In this document: piece by piece, positions 50,120 to 58,397 of the stretch
How the letters are laid out: each line of letters starts with the position of its first letter
Numbering within the stretch: the first letter of the stretch is position 1
NCBI GenBank assembly: GCA_026400435.1
Contig: JAPLOZ010000029.1
Coordinates: forward strand, 1 to 61,631
Reading direction: 5' to 3'
From: Hyphomicrobiales bacterium
Lineage (GTDB): Bacteria > Pseudomonadota > Alphaproteobacteria > Rhizobiales > Rhizobiaceae
Length of the DNA: 61,631 nucleotides
Program-made: the position numbers and the translations under genes
Notes under the pieces: generated by a model
Databases searched by the model: none
What the model was told of the DNA's origin: nothing
The model's input: the letters and a program-made list of their open reading frames with translations, nothing else

Positions 50120-51648
50120 TCCGCGGCCTCCTGGCTTTCCACTCCGGCCATGAGAAGGCCGAGTTCGCCCTCGGTGGCGTCCGGCCCGCGTTCGCCGACC
50201 ACGCGCCCGTCGAACATGACGAGGATCCGGTCGGACAGGGAGCGGATCTCGTCCAGCTCGACCGAGATGAGCAGCACTGCCTTGCCCCGGTCGCGCATGG
50301 CGATGAGTTGCTTGTGGATGAATTCGATCGCGCCGACATCAACGCCGCGTGTCGGCTGGCCGACGATCAGCACCCCAGGGTCCTGCTCGAGCTCACGCGC
50401 GAGCACGATCTTCTGCTGGTTGCCGCCAGAAAAATTGGCTGTCCGCAATCGGCAGTCCGGGGGACGGATATCGAATTTCTCGATCTTCCTTCTCGCGTCG
50501 TCGCGCACCGCATCGATCTTGAGAAACGGGCCGTTCAGATATTGCTGTTTGTCATGGTAGCCGAGGATCGAGTTCTCGTTTTCCTCGAAGGCGAGGACCA
50601 GGCCGACATGGTGACGGTCCTCTGGCACATGCGCCAGGCCACGATCGCGCAGTTCTCCGGGATCGGCGTGGCCGGTCACCTCGATTGCCGCGCCGTCGAG
50701 CATGACGCTTCCAGAGACCGCCCGGCGAATGCCTGAAACTGCCTCGATCAGTTCGGACTGTCCGTTGCCGGCGACGCCGGCGATGCCGACGATCTCGCCG
50801 CCGCGCACGTCGAAGGATACGTCACTGACCATCGTCACGCCGCGCGAATCCCTGACCGTCAGATTGCGGACCGACAACTTGACGGCTCCCGGCCTGGCTT
50901 CGCCCTTCTCCACGCGCAGCAGGACCCGGCGACCCACCATCAGCTCGGCCAACTCCTCGACGGTGGTCTTGGCCGTCTCCCGCGTTGCGACCACCGTTCC
51001 CTGGCGCATCACCGAGACAGTGTCGGTGATGGCCATGATCTCGCGGAGCTTGTGGGTGATGAGTACGATCGTCTTGCCCTGCTCCTTGAGCTGCCTGAGA
51101 ATCCGGAACAGATGATCGGCCTCTGCCGGTGTCAGGACCCCGGTCGGTTCGTCGAGGATCAGAATCTCGGCGCCCCTGTAGAGCGCCTTTAGGATCTCGA
51201 CGCGTTGCTGCAGGCCGACCGGCAACTCCTCGATCACGGCATCCGGATCGACTTCCAGGCCGTATTCACGCTCTAGCCGCTCCAGTTCCGATCGCGCCTT
51301 GGCGATGCTGCTTTTCAGGAGGGCTTCGTGCTCGGCGCCCAGAATGACGTTTTCAATGACCGTGAAATTCTCGACCAACATGAAATGCTGGTGAACCATG
51401 CCGATGCCGTGCGCTATGGCGTCGTTTGGCGTCTTGATCGCCACCGCCTTGCCGCCGACTTTGATCTCGCCGCTGTCGGCCTGATAGAAGCCGTAGAGGA
51501 TCGACATCAGCGTGGACTTGCCGGCGCCGTTCTCGCCGACGATCCCCAGAATCGAACCGCGCTCGATCACGAGGTTGATGTCGCGGTTGGCTCTTACGGT
51601 GCCGAAGCTCTTGTTGATACCGACAAGCTCGATTGCAGCTTCAGCCAT
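50116..51648 (-). CDS. Nucleoside ABC transporter ATPase (two nucleotide-binding domains)
   Basis: This 510-residue protein has two ABC domains in tandem. The first has Walker A GENGAGKST, signature LPVGLQQRVEIL and Walker B LILDEPTGVL. The second has the degenerate P-loop GVAGNGQSEL and signature FSGGNQQKIVLARE, as in MglA/RbsA-type ATPases. ATG at 51648 gives a normal length. It leads the operon ATPase-permease-permease-cdd-punA-deoA. Its binding-protein gene lies 950 bases upstream beyond two genes on the other strand. Confidence 0.94.
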   Translation of the reverse strand: MAEAAIELVGINKSFGTVRANRDINLVIERGSILGIVGENGAGKSTLMSILYGFYQADSGEIKVGGKAVAIKTPNDAIAHGIGMVHQHFMLVENFTVIENVILGAEHEALLKSSIAKARSELERLEREYGLEVDPDAVIEELPVGLQQRVEILKALYRGAEILILDEPTGVLTPAEADHLFRILRQLKEQGKTIVLITHKLREIMAITDTVSVMRQGTVVATRETAKTTVEELAELMVGRRVLLRVEKGEARPGAVKLSVRNLTVRDSRGVTMVSDVSFDVRGGEIVGIAGVAGNGQSELIEAVSGIRRAVSGSVMLDGAAIEVTGHADPGELRDRGLAHVPEDRHHVGLVLAFEENENSILGYHDKQQYLNGPFLKIDAVRDDARRKIEKFDIRPPDCRLRTANFSGGNQQKIVLARELEQDPGVLIVGQPTRGVDVGAIEFIHKQLIAMRDRGKAVLLISVELDEIRSLSDRILVMFDGRVVGERGPDATEGELGLLMAGVESQEAAE

Positions 51649-51808
51649 GCGGCCGCATTCCCATATTCTTGTTCTTGTGGGCAAGAGCTAGCATGCCGCC
51701 TTTCCGCTGCCAATCTCGGCTCAATGCGGCGCATCTCGACAAATCGGTGATTGCTTGTCAATTTCCGGACGGATTGCGCTGGGACAGCTCGGCGACGGGG
51801 AGATTGCG

Positions 51809-52018
51809 ATGAGCGCGGCGGTTGATCGCATGACGATCCTGGAAATACGTTCTGCCGAGCAGGAGAAGACGATCGAGGAACTGTCGGGCCAGATCGCCGA
51901 ACAATGGAAAACGATCGAGAGTCTCCGCAGGAGGCTGGATGCATTCGTCAACCGGTTTGCAGCGTTGGAAGAGCAGGTTGCACCGGATGTTCCGGTAACG
52001 AAGCCGCCGCACTGGTAG
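51809..52018 (+). CDS. slyX: SlyX-family small coiled-coil protein
   Basis: This 69-residue protein has the SlyX pattern: an N-terminal helix RMTILEIRSAEQEKTIEELSGQIAEQWKTIESLRRRLDAF as one long coiled coil, and the short C-terminal KPPHW in place of the usual PPHY. The family's function is unknown. ATG at 51809 follows GGGGAG; the frame extends to 51755 without a ribosome site. It is 9 bases before the anti-sigma-like gene. Confidence 0.82.
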   Translation: MSAAVDRMTILEIRSAEQEKTIEELSGQIAEQWKTIESLRRRLDAFVNRFAALEEQVAPDVPVTKPPHW

Positions 52019-52027
52019 GGCCCCGCA

Positions 52028-52543
52028 ATGGGCGATTCAGGGGATCGGATGGAGAGGGCAGGGCGCTACGTGCTCGGCCTCATGGACGACGACGAGCGCG
52101 AGCGGGCGGAGCGCGACCTGGAGATCGATCCGGCATTCCGCGACGCGATGATGGAGGTCGCCGAGCGCATGCATGTGTTCGGCAGCACCGCGGTGGGCGG
52201 AGAAGAACCCCAGGATCAGTGGCGGCTGGTCAAGGATCGCATCGACGCAATGCCGCAGATGCGCCGGGCCGGCGATGGACCACGAGTGGCAGGAGATGCG
52301 CTGGCGGCGCACGAACCGCCCGAAAGGCCGGTCACCTTCGGCCGACGCAAGTCAGACGTCACGGCATCAGTCATCGTGCCTTCGACAGAGCGCGCATTCC
52401 GCCGCATCGGGCCGGGTTCCGTCCCCGACCGCCGCGCCCTTCTGCTGGCTTTGTGTCTGGTCGGCGCATTTGCGCTGGGCTATTTCGCCGGCGTCTCGTC
52501 CGGCGCGCGTTCCAACGTGAGGGACGTCGCGGCACAACCTTGA
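52028..52543 (+). CDS. Anti-sigma-factor-like membrane protein, no sigma gene nearby
   Basis: This 171-residue protein has an N-terminal RskA/anti-sigma-like segment (AGRYVLGLMDDDERERAERDLEIDPAFRDAM), a charged linker and one C-terminal membrane helix (about residues 136-156, LLLALCLVGAFALGYFAGV). It lacks a clear zinc-binding HxxxCxxC motif. In typical systems the cytoplasmic N-terminus holds an ECF sigma factor; none is present in this window. It follows slyX by 9 bases and ends at a strong bidirectional terminator. Confidence 0.68.
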   Translation: MGDSGDRMERAGRYVLGLMDDDERERAERDLEIDPAFRDAMMEVAERMHVFGSTAVGGEEPQDQWRLVKDRIDAMPQMRRAGDGPRVAGDALAAHEPPERPVTFGRRKSDVTASVIVPSTERAFRRIGPGSVPDRRALLLALCLVGAFALGYFAGVSSGARSNVRDVAAQP

Positions 52544-52548
52544 AATGC

Positions 52549-52576
52549 AAAGGCCGCCGGGTTGCCCCGGCGGCCT
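52549..52576. terminator. Bidirectional terminator between the anti-sigma-like gene and the BMP gene
   Basis: AAGGCCGCCGGG (52549-52560) and CCCGGCGGCCTT (52565-52576) form a perfect 12-bp GC-rich stem with a TTGC loop. It lies 5 bases after the plus-strand stop and 20 bases after the minus-strand stop of the BMP gene, so it can serve both. Confidence 0.85.
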
Positions 52577-52596
52577 TGCGGTTCAGATCATCAAGA

Positions 52597-53586
52597 TCAA
52601 TACGGGCAGCTGTCGTCCGACATATAGTCGTGGACGGTAACGGTACCGGCGATGATGTCGGCCTTGGCCTTTTCGGCGGCAGCCTGCATCTCCGGCGTGA
52701 TCAGCGCCTTGTTGTTGTCGTCCACCGCGAAGTCGACTCCGCCTTCCTTGAGACCGAGGTTGTTGATGCCGCCGGTCAGCTTGTCGCCCTTGGCGTCCAT
52801 GAATGCGCCATAGACCGCAGTGTCGACCCGCTTCAGCATCGAGGTCAGGACCTTGCCGGGCTGCAGTCCGTTCTGGTTGGAATCGACGCCGATGCCGAGT
52901 TTGCCGGCGTCCGCGGCGGCTTGAAGCACGCCAACGCCGGTGCCGCCTGCCGCGGCGTAGATCACGTCGGCGCCCTGGTCGATCTGCGTCTTGGCGATCT
53001 CGCCGCCCTTGGTCGGATCATTCCAGGCGGCCGGTGTATCGCCGGTCATGTTCTGGATGACGTCCGTTGCTCCTGCGGCCTTGGCTCCACCGACATAGCC
53101 GCAGCCAAAGCGACGGATGAGCGGAATGTCCATGCCGCCGACGAAGCCTACCTTCTTGCTCTGCGACGCCATACCGGCGAGCAGGCCGACGAGATAGGAA
53201 CCCTCCTGCTCCTTGAACACGATCGAGCGCACATTCGGCTTGTCGACGACCATGTCGATGATGGCGAACTGCAGATCGGGGAAATCGGTGGCGACCTTGT
53301 CGAGCGCTTCGGCCCAGGAGAAGCCAGCCATCACGATCGGATTGCGGCCGTCCTCGGCGAAGCGGCGCAGCGCCTGCTCGCGCTGGGAAGCGTTGGATAC
53401 TTCGAACTCGACATACTCGACGCCGGTTTCAGTCTTGAACTTCTCGGCGCCATTGAAGGCAGCCTCGTTGAACGACTTGTCGAACTTGCCGCCCAAGTCG
53501 TAGAGCAGTGCCGGCTTGATGTCGGCTGCAAACGCCGGAAGGCACAACGCGGTGGCGGCCAGAAGGCCGAGTACGATTCGTTTCAT
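52597..53586 (-). CDS. BMP-family nucleoside-binding protein of an ABC importer
   Basis: This 329-residue periplasmic binding protein has a type I signal peptide (MKRIVLGLLAATALCLPAFA, cleaved before residue 21) and the BMP/Med family core ADIKPALLYDLGGKFDKSFNEAAFNG, FAIIDMVVDKPNVRSIVFKEQEGSYLVGLLAG and DVIYAAAGGTGVGVLQAA. BMP proteins (PnrA, TmpC) bind purine or other nucleosides. ATG at 53586 fits the signal peptide. It probably delivers substrate to the ATPase and permeases at 48-51.6 kb; slyX and an anti-sigma-like gene lie in between. Confidence 0.94.
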   Translation of the reverse strand: MKRIVLGLLAATALCLPAFAADIKPALLYDLGGKFDKSFNEAAFNGAEKFKTETGVEYVEFEVSNASQREQALRRFAEDGRNPIVMAGFSWAEALDKVATDFPDLQFAIIDMVVDKPNVRSIVFKEQEGSYLVGLLAGMASQSKKVGFVGGMDIPLIRRFGCGYVGGAKAAGATDVIQNMTGDTPAAWNDPTKGGEIAKTQIDQGADVIYAAAGGTGVGVLQAAADAGKLGIGVDSNQNGLQPGKVLTSMLKRVDTAVYGAFMDAKGDKLTGGINNLGLKEGGVDFAVDDNNKALITPEMQAAAEKAKADIIAGTVTVHDYMSDDSCPY

Positions 53587-53707
53587 GAGATCCACACCCT
53601 GTCGGTTGATTACTGGACGCCCAGCAGGCTCCGGAATGACCGGCCCCGCGAGGCACATGGCAAGGGTTCGCCCCTCCGCTCATGCGCCAATCTTGCACGC
53701 CCAAAGA

Positions 53708-53728
53708 CAAAATTCACGCGGAATTTTG
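53708..53728. promoter_or_regulatory. Palindromic operator upstream of the BMP gene
   Basis: CAAAATTC (53708-53715) and GAATTTTG (53721-53728) are perfect inverted repeats with a 5-base spacer ACGCG, a 21-bp palindrome. It lies about 120-140 bases upstream of the nucleoside-binding protein start, a likely promoter position on the minus strand. A LacI-, DeoR- or GntR-type repressor would fit, but no such regulator is in the window. Confidence 0.55.
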
Positions 53729-53774
53729 ACCCTTGCGACAAACGAATTCCGCCAATCGGGACTGGAGCACACAA

Positions 53775-53808
53775 AAATGCCCGGTGCGCTGCGGCGAACC
53801 GGGCATTT
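53775..53808 (-). terminator. Terminator of msrA
   Basis: AAATGCCCGGT (53775-53785) and ACCGGGCATTT (53798-53808) are a perfect 11-bp inverted repeat with a 12-base loop. On the minus strand it is followed by TT and G-T-rich sequence, and it lies 23 bases after the msrA stop. Confidence 0.8.
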
Positions 53809-53830
53809 GATATACGCTATGCGCCCCGCT

Positions 53831-54487
53831 TCAGATTGCCGGAAGGGCGCAGGCCACTCCGGTGCCCTTGAGGTTGCAATAGCCGTAGGGGTTTTTCGCG
53901 AGATATTGCTGATGATCTTCCTCGGCGAAATAGAAGATGGGCGCCGGCGCGATTTCCGTTGTGATCGGGCCGCGTCCTACCAGGCGCAGCGACGCCTGGT
54001 AGGCATCGCGCGACGCAACCGCCTGGCGCGCCTGCTCATCACCGACCGTAAAGATCGCTGAACGGTAGGTGGTGCCGACGTCGTTGCCCTGACGCATGCC
54101 TTGCGTCGGATCGTGCGCTTCCCAAAAAATCTTGAGCAGATCGGCATAAGAGACGATCTTCGGGTCGAAAACCACGAGCACAACTTCCGCGTGGCCGGTC
54201 AGGCCGGTGCAGGTCTCCGGATAGGTCGGGTTCGGCGTGATGCCGCCGGCATATCCGACAGCCGTAACCCAGACGCCTTGCGTCTGCCAGAAAAGCCGTT
54301 CCGCCCCCCAGAAGCAGCCCAGGCCGAAAAACGCCGTCTCAAGGCCATCGGGATAGGGGCCCTTGAGCGGCCGCTTCGAAACGAAGTGATGCGAGGCGGT
54401 CACAATGGGGCGATCACGGCCCGGCAACGCCTGGTCGGGTTGGGGCATCCGCACTTTCTTGGTCAGCACGTCGCTGAGTGAAAACAT
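53831..54487 (-). CDS. msrA: Peptide-methionine (S)-S-oxide reductase
   Basis: This 218-residue enzyme repairs methionine-S-sulfoxide in proteins. It has the catalytic-Cys motif [39 protein letters not shown] and the segment [23 protein letters not shown]. The C-terminus [17 protein letters not shown] contains the extra Cys residues expected for the resolving steps. Length and motifs match full MsrA. The gene ends at its own terminator. Confidence 0.97.
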   Translation of the reverse strand: MFSLSDVLTKKVRMPQPDQALPGRDRPIVTASHHFVSKRPLKGPYPDGLETAFFGLGCFWGAERLFWQTQGVWVTAVGYAGGITPNPTYPETCTGLTGHAEVVLVVFDPKIVSYADLLKIFWEAHDPTQGMRQGNDVGTTYRSAIFTVGDEQARQAVASRDAYQASLRLVGRGPITTEIAPAPIFYFAEEDHQQYLAKNPYGYCNLKGTGVACALPAI

Positions 54488-54525
54488 GCAATTTCTCCTT
54501 GGTTTGACGGAGCGTGCCGAGACGT

Positions 54526-54852
54526 TCAGCGTTCCACGACGAAGCTGCCGATGCGCCTTTCAGGCCTGTGGCCAATGGCGTACAGCAGGAATGCCAGCGC
54601 GCCGAACCCGACAAAGCCTGGCTGCTCCAGGACGAAAACGGCTACCGGATCCCACAGAAGCGGGTGTGTGTGGCCAACGATAAACGACTGCAAACGCTCC
54701 AGCGTTGTCGGCGAGACGCTCGTCCAGCTTGCGCCGAGCGGGGTCATCACCAATTTCGCCGCCGCAATGGTGCGTGTTACATCAAGCACCGCCAAAATCA
54801 CGGCGACTGCCAATGATACCGTGGCCATCAGCCGGAACAGGAAGCGGAACAT
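54526..54852 (-). CDS. Small inner-membrane protein, unknown function
   Basis: This 108-residue product from ATG at 54852 has two hydrophobic segments (about residues 6-26 and 76-96) separated by [32 protein letters not shown]. The same layout is seen in unassigned rhizobial proteins. The ORF could be extended to 54999, but the start at 54852 begins the hydrophobic helix directly, and the extension is low in complexity. It lies 38 bases upstream of msrA and may share its transcript. Confidence 0.75.
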   Translation of the reverse strand: MFRFLFRLMATVSLAVAVILAVLDVTRTIAAAKLVMTPLGASWTSVSPTTLERLQSFIVGHTHPLLWDPVAVFVLEQPGFVGFGALAFLLYAIGHRPERRIGSFVVER

Positions 54853-55073
54853 GGCGATCCTTGGCGGACTTGGGGAGGGGGCTAGCTTGGCGGATTGTCC
54901 GATAGATAAGTTGCCGGGAACTTTTGTGCAATCGGCGCCAGGCCCAAGTCCACGGAAGGTTGACGCAATTGCGCGCCGCCGTATCGCGATTAACGCCAAT
55001 CGGCCTTGGCATTCCGCCCGGGATCGACTAGATCAGCCCCGCGCCGGCAAAGTTCCAGCTTGTCGTCGCGCGC

Positions 55074-55163
55074 GGAGAGGTGGCCGAGTGGTTGAAGGCG
55101 CACGCCTGGAAAGTGTGTTTACGGGAAACCGTAACGCGGGTTCGAATCCCGCTCTCTCCGCCA
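55074..55163 (+). tRNA. tRNA-Ser (anticodon GGA)
   Basis: A 90-base tRNA gene. The acceptor stem GGAGAGG pairs with TCTCTCC (one G-T pair), the D stem GCC/GGC and anticodon stem CACGC/GTGTG flank the loop CTGGAAA with anticodon GGA at 55108-55110, and the T stem GCGGG/CCCGC holds TTCGAAT. A long variable arm is present, as in tRNA-Ser. The discriminator G (55160) and an encoded CCA (55161-55163) follow. It reads UCC/UCU codons. Its last 12 bases are repeated near the window end. Confidence 0.96.
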
Positions 55164-55263
55164 GCCCTAAACTGCATCGTATTCTGTAGCGATTTCAGTG
55201 GCTTAGGTCCTGATAGGTTTCGACTTAGACCAATCACTTAGACCAATCTGGATCAACTCGTCT
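55152..55263 (+). repeat. Direct repeat, left copy, starting in the tRNA-Ser 3' end
   Basis: 112 bases (CTCTCTCCGCCAGCCCTAAA... through GATCAACTCGTCT) are identical to 61520-61631, offset 6368. The first 12 bases are the end of the tRNA acceptor stem plus CCA; the rest is flanking sequence. This is the arrangement of an attachment site of an element integrated at a tRNA. Confidence 0.85.
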
Positions 55264-55337
55264 GGGTGGTCCATGAGGTCGCCGTCAATCCGCTTCCCGA
55301 CCAGTCCCGAAAGTCTCCCATCGGCCCGCCCTGAGGC

Positions 55338-55520
55338 TTACCCGCACAAACATGCTGCCGCTGCCTTGTCGTAACCGCGCGCGAAGTCACCCTCGGGGCG
55401 TTCGATCTTGATGACCTCGGCACCCGCATCCGCCAGGCGGGAAGAGCAGAAGGGCGCGGCCACCGCCTGTTCGATCGCTATGACCTTCAGTCCCGACAGA
55501 GGAAGATCTGCCGTGGCCGT
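55338..55520 (-). pseudogene. CaiB/BaiF CoA-transferase remnant (N-terminal fragment)
   Basis: On the minus strand one frame reads LPLSGLKVIAIEQAVAAPFC, then SRLADAGAEVIKIERPEGDF, then ARGYDKAAAACLCG and a stop at 55338-55340. This is the N-terminal of a class III (CaiB/BaiF) CoA transferase, normally about 400 residues; only some 55 remain, and the expected sequence after GYDKAAA is lost. No start codon is in frame just upstream. It directly follows the acyl-CoA dehydrogenase, as if from one operon. The fragment ends 75 bases from the repeat. Confidence 0.72.
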
Positions 55521-56419
55521 TAGAACGACCTCGGCAGGTCGAGGACATGCTCGGCGATGAAGCTGAGGATCAGGTTGGTTGAGATCGGCGCTACCTGGTA
55601 GAGGCGGGTTTCCCGGAACTTGCGCTCGACATCGTATTCAGCCGCGAACCCGAAGCCTCCGTGGAACTGCAGGCAGGCGTTGGCCGCTTCCCATGAAGCC
55701 TTGGCTGCGAGGTACTTCGCCATGTTGGCCTCGGCACCGCACGGCTTCTTTTCGTCAAACAGTTGGCACGCCTTGAAACGCATCAGGTTGGCCGCCTCGA
55801 TCTCGATATAGGCTTCCGCGATCGGGAACTGCACACCTTGGTTCTGCCCGATGGGCCGGCCGAAGACGGTGCGCTCGCGCACATATTTGCTCACCCGGTC
55901 AATGAACCAGTAGCCGTCGCCTATGCACTCGGCCGCGATCAGCGTGCGCTCGGCGTTGAGGCCGGTCAGGATGTACTTGAACCCCTGACCTTCCTCGCCG
56001 ATGAGGTTCTCCGCGGGAATCTCGAGATTGTCGAAGAACAACTCGTTCGTCTCGTGGTTGACCATGTTCGGGATCGGCTGGACCGTCATGCCGCTTTTCA
56101 CGGCCTCCCTGATGTCGACGAGAAAGATCGACAGCCCTTCGGATTTCTTCTTCACATCCGAGAGCGGCGTGGTCCTGGCCAGCAGGATCATCAGGTCGGA
56201 ATGCTGTACGCGGCTGATCCAGACCTTCTGTCCGTTGACGACGTAGCGGTCCCCTGTCTTGACTGCTGTGGTCTTGATCCGCGTCGTATCCGTTCCCGTG
56301 GTGGGCTCGGTCACGCCCATCGATTGCAGACGCAGTTCACCGGTGCGATGCTCGTCGCTCTGATGGTGGAGATGACCGAGATTTTGACCACGGCGCCGTC
56401 TATTGCGATCCCTCGCCAA
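55520..56419 (-). pseudogene. Acyl-CoA dehydrogenase, N-terminally truncated
   Basis: Family sequence begins near 56345 with TGELRLQSMGVTEPTTGTDT and runs to the end, including VSKYVRERTVFGRPIGQNQG (FAD region) and FHGGFGFAAEYDVERKFRE. Normal members have about 390 residues; here only about 275 are homologous and the N-terminal helical domain, about 120 residues, is missing. The first 30 codons of the open frame from TTG at 56419 (MARDRNRRRRGQNLGH) look unrelated. It is probably inactive. Its 5' end meets the stop of the MBL gene at 56400. Confidence 0.75.
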
Positions 56420-58298
56420 GGAGATGCACCTCTGCGGCGTGCCCGCTCAGCGCCTCGAGCTCAGCGCCGGGCATGACGATGAAGCCACTGCGGTCGAGGG
56501 CGCCGTCGATTGCGGCCAGCGGCGTGCCGGGGGGTGGCGCGGCAAGGCCCAAAATGAAATCTGCAAGTCTGGCGGGCGCCATCGTCACGTGTTCCGGCAG
56601 TTGCGCTGTCGCGGGCTCCGTCAGGATCACCCCGTTGCGCAGTTCGATCCGCCATGGTGCGGCGTCCCCTTCGACCTGAATTGTCAAGGTGGTATGGGTG
56701 TCGCCTGCCTTCGACGGGTCGATCAGCGCTGGCAGAAAAGCCATAACGGCGGCTGTGCCCGCCGCGATCAGGTCCTCTCGGCCGGGCGTGCCGAGGACGG
56801 CGCGCACTTGAGCGATCGTGACCGGCCGGCCCATCGCGAGCAGCTGTCCCTCCATTTCCAACGCTTCGGTTATGTACCAGCCGCGGGCATTCGAGGAGGT
56901 GGTACGCTGCCCGATTGCGCGGGCAGCCGTGGCGCGGATTGCACGCGCGGTTTGGTCCTGCGGGTCCATCTGAAGCAGCAGCGAGGTCAGCCGCAGCGCC
57001 CATTGCCAACCCGATATATCGCCCGCAGCTGCAGCCCCGTCCGCGTTGGCTCGGACCTTCTCGAGGCCACCCATGAGCGCGATCGTGCGGCGGGCCTCTT
57101 CGGCGACAGGAAGCGGATTGATCTCGTAGACATCATTGCCAAACCAGCTGACTGTCGTGTTGTAAATCTGACGCACCTGGCTTTCCACCTGGCCGTAGAA
57201 CTCGTAATCCTCGCGCAGGCTCGCCGGCATGACGACCGCTTCCGCCGCCGCGCGCCCGTCCAGGCCGCGCCCGATCATGCGGTTTGACTGATCGCGGATT
57301 AGGCGGATCCGATCAGCGGAGCGGCGAATGGCCGAACGCACGGCGTCCTCCCCAGTGACCGGTGCTGCATGCAGGTCGAGCAGGATCGCCGCGTCGTACG
57401 TTTCCAGATGGCGGGCGTCTTCAAGGTATGGATTGGGGTCACGCAAGGGGCCGCCGCGCAGGGTCGACAGGTTGAACATGAAGCCCGGCGCCATGGCGTT
57501 GGTTATGAGAAGCCGGAATCGCGGAAAATAGAATCCCACGCTGTCGGTCGCATCCGTCCGGTTTGGCATGACCGTGACGTCCTCCCCGGCGATTGTGAGC
57601 GTCTGAACGCTGCCGTTGGTGAACAGGTGCTCGGGTGCGCGGTAGCTCGATTCCGCCAGCAGCCTGTCCGGCGTGAACCCGAGGTTGTTGGGGAAGGCGT
57701 CGGGACCTTCCGCCGGATGGAACACGCCGAATTGGGAAACGCCGCGCGCCTTGAAGATACCTGAGAGAGGACCAAGGCCCACGCTGGCTGTGCGATTCCT
57801 GTCGAGCCACTCGTGCCCCCAGAGTTCGGCGCCCTCGTCTGACCAGGCCGCCGTGCCCTCGGCGTAGTGCCAATGAGTGAAAAGGATCGCTGCAACGCGG
57901 ATAGCACCGCCTGTTGCCGCTGAAAGGGTGTCGCGCATCTCCTGCGCTGCACGGGTGGAATCGCCAGTATCGACAATGATCCAGCCCTCTGGTGCGCGGA
58001 TCGCCATGGAATGCGCAATGCCCCACCCGGCGAGGAGCCAGAGATCGGGAGCTACCTCGATGGCGCGTCTTTCGGTCATCGCAAGGCGCTCGTTCGCTCC
58101 TGCCACGGGAGCGGTCGTGATCGCGCCGTTCCGGGCCGTCACGGTCTCCTCTCGCAGGGAGGGGCTCCGCCAGATCGGACCCGAGGCCGCGTTATCCTGG
58201 GCGCGAGCGCCGGTCGGGACGGTGAGGGTAGCCGAGCCGAGCCAGAGGAGCGCCCCTGCGGCAGGCGCTGCTGTCAGGATATCGCGACGCGTGGTCAA
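56400..58298 (-). CDS. Tat-exported alkyl-sulfatase-like MBL-fold protein, paralogue 1
   Basis: This 632-residue protein has a Tat-like signal (TTRRDILTAAPAAGALLW, cleavage near ARA-Q), an MBL domain (about residues 60-300), the alkyl sulfatase dimerisation part (RLIRDQSNRMIGRGLDGRAA, QVESQVRQIYNTTVSWFGND, IALMGGLEKV) and a C-terminal SCP2-like domain. The zinc motif is HWHYAEGTAAW instead of HxHxDH, and later ligand segments are changed (TDATDSVGFYFP, LLITNA). TTG at 58298 has AAGGAG 8 bases upstream. It is 99 bases downstream of its paralogue and probably co-transcribed. Confidence 0.85.
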   Translation of the reverse strand: MTTRRDILTAAPAAGALLWLGSATLTVPTGARAQDNAASGPIWRSPSLREETVTARNGAITTAPVAGANERLAMTERRAIEVAPDLWLLAGWGIAHSMAIRAPEGWIIVDTGDSTRAAQEMRDTLSAATGGAIRVAAILFTHWHYAEGTAAWSDEGAELWGHEWLDRNRTASVGLGPLSGIFKARGVSQFGVFHPAEGPDAFPNNLGFTPDRLLAESSYRAPEHLFTNGSVQTLTIAGEDVTVMPNRTDATDSVGFYFPRFRLLITNAMAPGFMFNLSTLRGGPLRDPNPYLEDARHLETYDAAILLDLHAAPVTGEDAVRSAIRRSADRIRLIRDQSNRMIGRGLDGRAAAEAVVMPASLREDYEFYGQVESQVRQIYNTTVSWFGNDVYEINPLPVAEEARRTIALMGGLEKVRANADGAAAAGDISGWQWALRLTSLLLQMDPQDQTARAIRATAARAIGQRTTSSNARGWYITEALEMEGQLLAMGRPVTIAQVRAVLGTPGREDLIAAGTAAVMAFLPALIDPSKAGDTHTTLTIQVEGDAAPWRIELRNGVILTEPATAQLPEHVTMAPARLADFILGLAAPPPGTPLAAIDGALDRSGFIVMPGAELEALSGHAAEVHLLGEGSQ

Positions 58299-58397
58299 AA
58301 TGTAGGCTCCTTGCAGAGAACTGAATGAGCAGGCACGGTACGTCGAGAGGTCGAAGTTGCTTCAGACTTCACCGCACGACCCAGGAGTGGTGACAAT

